Source: Owenia fusiformis
Taxonomy: Eukaryota > Annelida > Polychaeta > Sabellida > Oweniidae
Direction: 5' to 3'
Length of the DNA: 64,000 nucleotides
Assembly: GCA_903813345.2 (NCBI GenBank)
Contig: CAIIXF020000010.1
Location: 21,401,181-21,465,180 of the forward strand
The notes under the pieces were generated by a model. The model searched no databases and was not told the DNA's origin. It saw only the letters and a list, made by a program, of their open reading frames with translations. Below, piece after piece: positions 54,150 to 64,000 of the stretch. Positions within the stretch are counted from its first letter, which is position 1, and each line of letters starts with the position of its first letter. The position numbers and the translations under genes are program-made.

Positions 54150-55805
54150 GATGAGCATCAGAATGCCATTTAGGCATCGTGGGAAATGGTCTTCAGTATT
54201 ATCATCGTTCAATTCTAGTTGAAGGCAGAACGATGTGATAAGTATCAGAATGCCATTTAGGCATCGTGGGAAATGGTCTTCAGTATTATCATCGTTCAAT
54301 TCTAGTTGAAGGCAGAACGATGTGATGAGTATCAGAATGCCATTTAGGCATCGTGGGAAATGGTCTTCAGTATTATCATCGTTCAATTCTAGTTGAAGGC
54401 AGAACGATGTAATGAGTATCAGAATGCCATTTAGGCATCGTGGGAAATGGTCTTCAGTATTATTATCGTTCAATTCTAGTTGAAGGCAGAACGATGTGAT
54501 GAGTATCAGAATGCCATTTAGGCATCGTGGGAAATGGTCTTCAGTATTATTATCGTTCAATTCTAGTTGAAGGTTGAACGGTGTAATGAGTATCAGAATG
54601 CCATTTAGGCATCGTGGGAAATGGTCTTCAGTATTATTATCGTTCAATTCTAGTTGAAGGCAGAACGATGTGATGAGTATCAGAATGCCATTTAGGCATC
54701 GTGGGAAATGGTCTTCAGTATCATCATGTTCAATTCTAGTTGAAGGAACGATGTGATGAGTATCAGAATGTCATTTAGGCATCGTGGGAAATGGTCTTCA
54801 GTATTATTATCGTTCAATTCTAGTTGAAGGCAGAACGATGTGATGAGTATCAGAATGCCATTTAGGCATCGTGGGAAATGGTCTTCAGTATTATTATCGT
54901 TCAATTCTAGTTGAAGGTTGAACGGTGTAATGAGTATCAGAATGCCATTTAGGCATCGTGGGAAATGGTCTTCAGTATCAACATGTTCAATTCTAGTTGA
55001 AGGAACGATGTGATGAGTATCAGAAGGCCATTTAGGCATCGTGGGAAATGGTCTTCAGTATCATCATGTTCAATTCTAGTTGAAGGAACGATGTGATGAG
55101 TATCAGAATGCCATTTAGGCATCGTGGGAAATGGTCTTCGGTATCATCATGTTCAATTCTAGTTGAAGGAACGATGTGATGAGTATCAGAAGGCCATTTA
55201 GGCATCATTGAAAATGGTCTTCAGTATTATCATCGTTCAATTCTGGTTGAAGGCAGAACGATATGATGAGTATCAGAATGCCATTTAGGCATCGTGGAAA
55301 ATGGTCTTCAGTATTATCATCGTTCAATTCTAGTTGAAGGAACGATGTGATGAGTATCAGAATGCCATTTAGGCATCGTGGGAAATGGTCTTCAGTATTA
55401 TCATCGTTCAATTCTAGTTGAAGGCAGAACGAAGTAATGAGGATCAGAATGCCATTTAGGCATCGTGGAAAATGGTCTTCAGTATTATCATCGTTCAATT
55501 CTAGTTGAAGGCAGAACGATGTAATGAGGATCAGAATGCCATTTAGGCATCGTGGGAAATGGTCTTCAGTATTATCATCGTTCAATTCTAGTTGAAGGCA
55601 GAACGATGTAATGAGGATCAGAATGCCATTTAGGCATCGTGGGAAATGGTCTTCAACTATTATCATCGTTCAATTCTAGTTGAAGGCAGAACGATGTGTT
55701 GAGTATCAGAATGCCATTTAGGCATCGTGGGAAATGGTTTTCAGTATTATCATCGTTCAATTCTAGTTGAAGGAACGATGTGATGAGTATCAGAATGCCA
55801 TTTGA
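54150..55805. repeat. 87-bp minisatellite, about 19 copies
   Basis: Unit pieces: AGTATCAGAATGCCATTTAG, GCATCGTGGGAAATGGTCTT, CAGTATTATCATCGTTCAAT, TCTAGTTGAAGGCAGAACGA. At 87 bp (29 codons) the minus strand stays open across many units (TEDHFPRCLNGILILITSF). Units with the shorter GAAGGAACGATG variant break the frame. ATCATCGTT and AACGATGTGAT can pair, giving each unit a hairpin. Confidence 0.97.
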
Positions 55806-58800
55806 GAGACATTTAGCTGGCGAGATCTGAATAACCTTCGGGGGGGATATCGAAATACGTGATGTGTATTTCTGATAATTTCTTCATGGACCAAAAGTGC
55901 CATATGACATTCTTACTGAGCTCCCAAGTTGGCATTTTGAATGAAAATATGTCAATATAACATATATTAATAGTTTGATCATTTTCACAATCACACAATT
56001 CTTATAATTGCATTAAACATACATAATTCAAAATATATATCTCCTGCTACTCCTAGCATGAAATCCTTAGAGATTGAACAGTACATCTAACGGCCCTTCA
56101 TATCCATGACTATGTGAACCATTCTTTTTAAAAGAATCCATTTGCGCGTCATGAATCAATTTAAAGGTAAACACCTATTATCGAGTATTATGTATTAATG
56201 AAAATAACCCTGAAAATATCTTCATATGCCGTCAAAAAAGGCTAGTCTTAGCGACCTTTCTTGCCCCGATTTCCCCTAGCATTAATAAATAGTTTACCAT
56301 TTGCATTCGTTTACCCTTTGCATACTTCTTAAAGAGAGCTTCGTCTTTAGTGTATAACTAGACTCAGCGCACAGGGTGATGGGAATAGCTTAAGACAAGA
56401 TATTTACAGGCTTAATAACCTCGAATAAGTATAAATCAAGAAACCTATAATTGCAAGTGAAATCACAAGTCCTTAAATAGAATCCGTACAATTGCGTTTC
56501 TTCCAACTGAATGTTAATCGCATTTAGATTATCAAAAAGCGTTATTACCGTTTGTCAAAGGAGTTTCCACCTCTATCTATTACAGATGTGTCGATATCTT
56601 GATATAAGGAAATTGAAATGTGCTCTTTTCTGACAGCCAATGTTCATGAATGTCGATTTCAATTATTCCTGTATTACTTTTGGATCATAAAGAGGAAGAA
56701 TGCATCAAAGTCTATACAGATTTGATGCTCTTTCCGACCGAAGTGCGGTGGTCGACATGTTTTATAAGTAGCTCCAAATCAGGATAAGTATGCGCATAGG
56801 ACTAAATGACTACTCGTATCTAATCGATGTCTATACTGATTAAGTTATGTTTGGTTAGCTTGGTACAATAAGTAAGCCAACACGAGGATAAGTCCACTAA
56901 TGAAATATGAATGACGCAATTCGTCCAAAGCCTCCAATACACAATTGGAAAGGTGAGAGCGGCAGCTTTAATGATCGGCATGCTCACGAAATAATCATTT
57001 TTTCACCAATGAGTTAATTTTGGTGAATTATCGTAAAGTACATTTTCTAAAGAATTACAAAAGGTGTGATTTCAAAGTTAAGTAGTGCAAGTAGTATAAA
57101 TAAAAAATAGTGTCATACCAAATGTCTATGGAAAATACACGTTTTGCATTGTCACCTAAAATATTTACATTTATCGCATGTGATAGAGATACCGGGTAGA
57201 GAAATGTGCAAGGCATTAAAGTGAAAGGTTGTATTATTTTCAGATATAACGTCTTATTCCACATTTGATTATTTGATTTCCCTCACTTATTTGACATTAG
57301 ACATTACTGAGCTAGTGTAAACGAAGGATGCTGGTTGAAAAAGTGTTACACGTTAGTTTAGGTCAAATGTCAAAATCTGTCTTTTTGTCATTACGTTGTA
57401 ATATCCCATTATTACTAACTTGGTAACAATTGATAATAAACATATTTTACACGCCTTGCATTTATACTTTATGGAAGTCAAAATTGAAGCTACATTGATT
57501 TTCTGTGTAAAGATCATTTGAGATTAAAAGTCATCTTGAAAAATATTTAACCTCTTTAAAATCCATTTAATGGAAAAACTCTTGAGCAAAACTATGATTA
57601 TTCTACCGTAAGATTTTTGAACAATGGAGAAATCTCAAAATCCCCTTAATTTGTTCCTGAAGTAACTAATTCACCAACCCTAAAGAGACCCGTAATGTTA
57701 TCATCGTTCCCGTCACATTCCCATTTCTAAAGGTATATCATGGAACCCTGCGACAAATAGCGTCATTATTCTGATTAGACTACTTCTCGTGCTTTTACAT
57801 TTATTCTCACTCTGGGATTTAATTCCAACCAGTCGGTCGTAGCGAGGAAGAAAAAATGGCAGCTGCTTAACCCAGCCAGAAATATAAACCTAAAGTTAGG
57901 TAAAACACTATTAAAGTATGAACTTAGTTCGATGATGGCAATCAAAGAACACAATGATAAACCTTCTGTTATGAGATTGTGGAACTGATAACAAGTGTAC
58001 ATTGATAAAGGAATATTTCTCAGAGTATGCTAAAATGCGACGAGGCAAGCGCCTGGGCTGCCTCATCATGGCTACGCTAGAGCCAACGTAATGAAAATGC
58101 AATTTTGCGGACTAATATCTCCTATGATTATTACACTGGGATATAATTTGAATTTACCATCATTTAATTCCAGTCTTCCACAGCTTACAATGTCACTGGT
58201 ACCATAAATATATCTGTTTAGAAAAGCTCGACCATCGATTTTTATAATTTGCCTTCGATATTGGAAGATGTTTCAAGATTACTCCTCAATTATTATCCCA
58301 TGTTAGGGAATATAAACGTAAGTGAATTTGCTGTTATGTTTGGTTGATAGCGATTTGAATGCTTCGACATTAGATTTGTGTCCCCTTTCATTTTTCTTAT
58401 CCAATGTTCGAATAGTTTATCATGGCACATAGTCAATACATAATACATCACTGTTGCGATGGGATTAGGTGCCACCCCTACCTAGTTTCATGCATTTTAA
58501 ACATTTGAAAGCCAATCAATTCTTCAAGTAATCATATGATTGTTAGATCAAACTATATCGTTGAAGGAGGAGAATGTTACCGTTTTTGTAACACTTCCCC
58601 ATTTAAAGAAATGTGTGTTGCCCTCTGTCTTGGAGAGTTATATAGAATTCGTCAATACTAAGTAGAACAGGTGCAATAACAAAACAAGCACGAGGTTTCA
58701 AATATAATTATCTTTTCATAGTTGACAAAAAGTCACATTATAAGATTAAGTCAAGAAAAACCAACGGATTATTACTAGACGCCCTATTAGTTACGCCAGA

Positions 58801-58916
58801 GATGGGATGATGATTGGCAAATTATACATTGCGCACATTGATTATACATTTAAGCATCACTTATTTCTAATTATACATCGCTTACGGCAGAATATGAAAG
58901 AGCGTTTAAACTTTTC
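55806..58916. other. Intergenic, no supported gene
   Basis: AT-rich, with short ORFs lacking splice or codon support. Contains dispersed-repeat copy 2 (56293-56385). Confidence 0.5.
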
Positions 58917-58917
58917 A

Positions 58918-58951
<34 letters not shown>

Positions 58952-58972
58952 TAGAGAGAGAGATAGTGAGAG
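58918..58972. repeat. (GA)n microsatellite
   Basis: About 55 bp of GA repeats with two ATAG interruptions and one GGAG. Confidence 0.97.
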
Positions 58973-59894
58973 TTTAAATAAATGAACTCTCATTTGCAAA
59001 TAACATTTAATTGCTATATTAAAGCAAGAGGAACAGAGTTATCTCAACCCCAGGGAATCGTTAAAAGTGTTATTGGCATAAAATATGAGATGTCTAGTAC
59101 AGATAGTGAACAATGAATTAGCTCAGATTTAGTTTATGAAATATTGGAATATTTAAAGCTGAATTATGAGCAAGTTTATCTTGAACTCTATAAGTCGAAT
59201 TGAACACAGAAATTTAATCACAATTCATTTTAATATATAATTCATATAGAATTCAAAAAGAAGTCCCTTCTCTCTTTCAAGATATATATTTGGGGGAAAT
59301 ATTTCCTATGAAACAATAACAAATAATAACAATAATGTGAGTTGATTTCAGGACGATTACAAATTCACAGATTTGTTAAAATACAATATCGAGCAATATG
59401 TTTCAATTAGGAACATATCTGTGTTGTTTAAAAATGTATTCGTATGTAAAATACAAATTGTTTTCAGTCGTATTATTTATTTGCATAGATAAATTGAAAG
59501 AACTGACGATCTATCAGGGGTATCTGAAACATCCATCCATTGCATCAATCAGATCTAATCTGTAGCATAAACAGACCAGAACATTCAATGTTTCCGTTTA
59601 TCTGATTTATCAAGGATTTCCCTCAATAAAAATTGTCTAATGACTTTTTTAAACATGATTTCAAATCACATCACTTAACGCCAAGAAGAGTCAATATTGA
59701 GTAAGTGAAATGTACAAATAAAATAAATACACTTTGGCAACACGAGGCAATTCTGGCATAATTCATTTAAATATGGACTAATCACGAAAGCAACACAACT
59801 CAACAGATTAATGCAATAAAATATTGGCGAGGATGTGAAAGTGACCGACATTTTTATAAATCTTTATTTAAAATACATTTCAAAAAGTTCAAAT

Positions 59895-59972
59895 ATTACC
59901 CTTTGCATTCGTTTGACTTCACCTCTTAAAAGAGAGCTTCGTCTTCTGTAGTTTACTAGACTCGCAGGGTAT
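59895..59972 (+). repeat. Dispersed repeat of about 90 bp, copy 3 of 3
   Basis: ACCCTTTGCATTCGTTTGAC, TTAAAAGAGAGCTTCGTCTT and TAGACTCGCAGGGTAT; same order as copies at 53.2 and 56.3 kb. Confidence 0.75.
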
Positions 59973-60568
59973 TCAAATATAATTGTAATTATATTCAAAA
60001 TCCATAAATGATATTATAAAAGATTATGTTTAGAGTGCTTAAAGGGACCCAACACCATGGTCACATGATCAGTCGTGTGGAGGTAAGCTCCCAGTTGAAA
60101 TAAAATCACTGTCCTCCTTTGGTTTCTGTGAAAAGTAGCTAATACCCTCATGTATTGGTCAGTTTGTGTGTCACACGACTAATCCCCACCATATGCTTCA
60201 TTCAACATATTTTATGCTATTGAGCTGCATATATAAACAGTACTTTGCAACTAAGGTCATACAGTATACTTACCCCTTGCAAATTGTAATTTATTGAATT
60301 CACAGTAAACCCATCAATTTTTAAGTAAACAAAGAATATTGTTCTCATGGATCTATTATTTATGTTAGACTAACTATGAAAATATAAATATGAAATAATA
60401 TGTTAGCTTGAAGTCATATATAAGATGAAAATATATGTTCATGCATTTGCATTTTTCCAAAGGGAATATTCCCATGTAAGTAAATACAGGTGCAATATAT
60501 AATTTATATGTATATCTATGTCATCTGTCTATACATGCGCGTATAGCCTAGTGTTACATGTGAACAAG

Positions 60569-60644
60569 ATGGTTCTGGAAAGAAATGAGCGTGGCAGATT
60601 TGCTAAAATGCCACATACACCACAAAAGCAAGACCAATTTGAAA
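60569..60644 (+). CDS. Candidate first coding exon of an unknown (possibly transposon) gene
   Basis: ATG in a good Kozak context (aagATGG) opens MVLERNERGRFAKMPHTP, 25 codons, to a strong donor (GAAA|gtaagttc, phase 1). Short basic starts with RNERGRF are seen at the N-termini of several transposase-derived proteins. No second exon was recognised downstream in the window. Confidence 0.3.
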
Positions 60645-62284
60645 GTAAGTTCATTATTCTCAAGGGTACACTTCAAGTGAAAGCTACATTGCTACAGGGT
60701 GGCCTATCATTCTGAGACAAATGTATTATCCAACGATTGTGATTTTCGAAGCTAAAATATGATATCTTGAGCAGATGGAAATACATTCCCATGAGATATG
60801 TATATATAGTCAAAAGTGATAACTATTTATTGAGTGTAATGAAATGTATCCTTCGCTAACTGCTTTTGTTTGAGATAATTATCATGAAATGTTTTTAAAT
60901 CAATTTTTATGTGTGTCATTGATCCTAATCCACCCTGTAGTCTGGTGTTTGTAGAGCATTGCGACTCGTACAACTTATTCTCACAAATATCAAACCTCAT
61001 TTACTAATTAATTTTTTGTGTGAATATGAAGAGTCCAAGCATTGCTTTTTTATGTTTATTGTATAGCTATATTTAGCCTTGATATCCATGATTTTTTAAA
61101 ACAAAATCTCACCGTTAGATTTCGGGCTATTCATGTTTACTCATTTGTCTAATTGGAAAACAATGCAAATCTCATTTTTTCAAAGGAAAAAAATTGAAAT
61201 TATAAGACGGTGAAAAATCATTAAAAAATACACAGATTCAGAATCCGACAAGCATTTTCCCTTATTCCTCTCCGTTAAGAAGTTTTGCAAGGTGTTGGAT
61301 TCCTTTAAACTGGTGTCAATCATTCTCTAACACACTGTATGTTTACTTTAATACAGATTCAATGTAATGGAGAATTTCTGTAAAAATGGTGACCTTATTC
61401 TACAGAAATAAAAATTGTTCATAGGACGATACAATAATTAGAAACCCTAATTGTTGGGACAATTTCAGTTGTCGGCGACGGGTAATTTAGTCCTAAACAG
61501 TTTTCATATAGCTTTTGAAATCTCGTTTTCGTGAGATTTTAAGAGATTTGCATATTAGACCTCTAATGACTTACTTTGCCTTCTCTTAAATGGCATATTT
61601 GAATCCAGTGAACTGTTTTCTACAAGCATAACTTCATACAGTTATGTTATTTAAAAAATAATTGGGCCAAATCTCAATTGATGCAATTCTCTAAAAACCG
61701 TGGTTTATTAGTTTAGCAACACAAGTTTTGATGATAAATCAGAAACCGTATGTTAAAAAGGCTATCACATGATATATCAATCAAGTTCTAAACAGATTCA
61801 ACCAACACATTTTGATAAATCATGAAATAAAGTCACTTTTCGAAGATCTTAATATGTAAGTCAATGGAAGTCTAGCCCAAGAAAAATCTAAATTAAAAAT
61901 TAAAGAGGCCAGCACTGGTTTTCCTTTATTTTACAGCTCTTATTGAACAGGATAGTCCCATCCGTGATATATCCAAACAACCGATTTCACAAGTTGAAGA
62001 CATGATCTATATACTCCGTTTGTATATAAACATTAAATTGATTAAATTTGCATACACTATCAAACTGAAACGATGGATATAGGTATGAAAATGTCATACT
62101 TTACTGAGCAAATTCAATAAACAACTTGTAAGATTATTTGGCATCTTTATGCATCATAACTAAATTTCCCCAAGACGTTACATTAATCTAGCCGTTCACC
62201 CTTTGAACGGTATATGCAATTTAGGGACACATTACCTCATTTGTTTCGCTTTGATCAGCTGCGATGAAATGTATTTGTGTAAAA

Positions 62285-62405
62285 CGATTATCCTATATGA
62301 GGTTCAGGATATTGGGATTATGCCGAGGCCAATATAATATATTTGCCCGAGGGCCGTAGTCGTAGATATGTAATATTGGCCAAGGAATTCTGGTTCACAT
62401 TGTTC
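62285..62405. repeat. Copy of the 35.7-kb foldback element
   Basis: TATATGAGGTTCAGGATATT, GATTATGCCGAGGCCAATAT and TAATATTGGCCAAGGAATTC, ending CATTGTTCAATTG. Confidence 0.65.
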
Positions 62406-63694
62406 AATTGTCCACAGTGCAGAAAATTTCAAACCAATCGTTGAAATATTTTAGAATATACAGATCCAGTTTCGTGCCTGCTGACGAAAATATAATTTTT
62501 TACAAACCTGCTTTATTTACTTTAAGTCCAAGTATGGGATAAAAAGCATACCTTCCCAAGCTCTTACAACTGTCAGAAAGCCTGTACATTCAAAGGGATT
62601 TCAAACACCAATGAATTGTACAAATATTGGTGTTTATATTGTCCTTTTATTTGTAACAAATCTCTAGGACACCTCGTAGTATATTCTTTGAGATGCAAAC
62701 AATAATATTGCCCCCGTTGATTTAATCAAAAAGGGTATATGACAGTAAACGGTAAGGGATATTAATGGAATTGGGTGCTCGATTTACGGTTCAAATAAAC
62801 GAATGGAAAACACATCCTATATTTCGAGAGGATAAGAAACTAAATATAGCGTGGGAAATAATCCCTTGTATTTCAATTAGGGATCATTAGCTTACTAAAT
62901 GTAATTATAACATGTAAGTCATTTGGCTGTGTCGATCCACTAGGGAAATTCAATTAGGTTAATGTAATCTCTCTGATCATGTACCAATTGTCAAGTAATT
63001 TAGCCAATGTAATCTATAAATTATATATGCGAAAGGAAATCACTGCTGTTAAAATCAGATCAGAACTGCGTTTATAGAATTTAAAAGTACAACACGGTAC
63101 AGTTTCAAATTCAAATCGTATTTGAGGACAAACATGATTTATTTAGTGGGAGCGATGTAACGTCTATGTTATGTTCCAATACACTTACCCCCTCTTGTAA
63201 AGGTAGTTTGTCCTCATCTGCTAGTAAACATGCATTGCACATGTGTACGTTTTGGGGGTTTAGAGAATATTTAAATTAACATAACACAAAAGATAAATCA
63301 TTCAACGATATACATTAGACATGATGGTTTATGTAAATGTGTCCTCCGTTAGAATCAGATATGACAGCCATTATATACTAATTCAGTTTTCCAAGAACTA
63401 GACTAGAAAAGGCCAGCTGATGCTAGTTATTTAGAACGGCACATCTCAGGGTACAACTCATAATTATCAAGATAGATACAAAATATGACAGCATTATGTA
63501 TTGCTAATTCGATAAATAACACACGCTGGTAGTTTGCATTGTTTACGAATATTTAATTGATTTCCGAAATGTCAGACAATAAAACATAGTCAGCCCATAA
63601 CGATCTACTCAATGTTTAAGTAAATTTACACACATGGGTCAATGGACGTTTTGTTATATTGAACGAATCCTCTATGACTATTTATTATTTACCA

Positions 63695-63911
63695 TAAGAG
63701 TGGCCACATGCCGTTTGGGTCGATGATCAATCGTAGCCACAAGCAGGTTTTATCTACCCGTGGTTTTGTTCTAATTAGGAAGGACTTCAATAATATTGAC
63801 TACTTTCCTGGTAAGTATGATTTACTTCAATTCATACCCTTGACTAACTGCTCGTGGAGGAACAACTTGAAGAGCTTGATACACAACTATCCGAGTTTTC
63901 TGGGAATGCCC
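63695..63911 (+). CDS. Candidate internal exon, unknown product
   Basis: After acceptor accataag an open frame reads GHMPFGSMINRSHKQVLS, FVLIRKDFNNIDYFPG. It can end at donor CCTG|gtaagtatg (63811) or run on in the same frame through YDLLQFIPLTNCSWRNNL to ATGCCC|gtgagtat (about 63911). Composition is exon-like, but the acceptor has a poor pyrimidine tract and no homologous family is recognised. Near the right edge, so any partner exon may lie outside. Confidence 0.3.
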
Positions 63912-64000
63912 GTGAGTATATATTGTAAGCCGCTTGTATTTTGTTAGACAAGCTATGCATTTTGTATTTTGGAAATTTCATTAAAAAAACGTTGAATAGC

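Noticed and set aside
54078-55666. Real protein from the 189- and 153-codon minus-strand ORFs
   Set aside because: Explained by an 87-bp tandem unit divisible by three; frame is lost in shorter units and no gene context exists.

Overview
This is animal DNA. The genes are intron-rich with GT-AG splicing, the background is AT-rich, and minisatellites, foldback/MITE-like repeats and nested transposons are dense. Repeat families based on (TCCG)n, a CGCGAAA-rich MITE, a HARBI1-like transposase relic and a coral/mollusc-type reverse transcriptase suggest a lophotrochozoan, most likely a bivalve mollusc. That placement is inference and no species is claimed.

Two genes are supported, head to head. 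(1) Positions 1-3363, minus strand: the 5' end of an ankyrin-repeat protein. Three coding exons join in phase and the gene runs off the left edge. Its first coding intron holds a 55-bp minisatellite of about 25 copies that begins exactly at the exon 2 splice acceptor. (2) Positions 6482-41540, plus strand: a complete 12-exon PDCD7 orthologue (U11/U12-59K, a minor-spliceosome di-snRNP protein), predicted at about 576 aa. Every junction is phase-consistent. Exons 9 and 10 form a 297-nt cassette bounded by phase-1 introns. It encodes a CARD-like (RIG-I/MDA5/MAVS-type) death-fold domain that the human protein lacks. Without the cassette the protein would be about 477 aa, close to human PDCD7 (485 aa). 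This candidate fusion of a minor-spliceosome protein with a CARD is the main discovery of the window.

PDCD7 intron 11 (14773-41413, 26.6 kb) is a nest of mobile DNA. A reverse-transcriptase retroelement (about 14.8-41.2 kb) is split inside its ORF by a 20.3-kb element with about 110-bp terminal inverted repeats (about 16497-36789). That element carries a broken zinc-finger/DDE transposase gene, an 88-bp minisatellite and many smaller foldback elements. The 3' part of the retroelement holds arrays rich in GCCGCCATTTT motifs and (TCCG)n tracts. A PDCD7-like candidate terminal exon at 17043-17145, in the correct phase, lies inside the 20-kb element.

From 41.55 to 64 kb there is no confidently identified gene. 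The region holds a tRNA-like/SINE sequence, a 3.9-kb inverted-repeat structure, an array of nuclear-receptor half-site motifs (49.6-50.3 kb), a 43-bp tandem triplet, an 87-bp minisatellite whose length keeps the minus strand open (54.15-55.8 kb), a GA microsatellite and a thrice-repeated dispersed sequence. Three isolated ORF segments with splice-like borders (52.36, 60.57 and 63.7 kb) may be exons of unknown genes.
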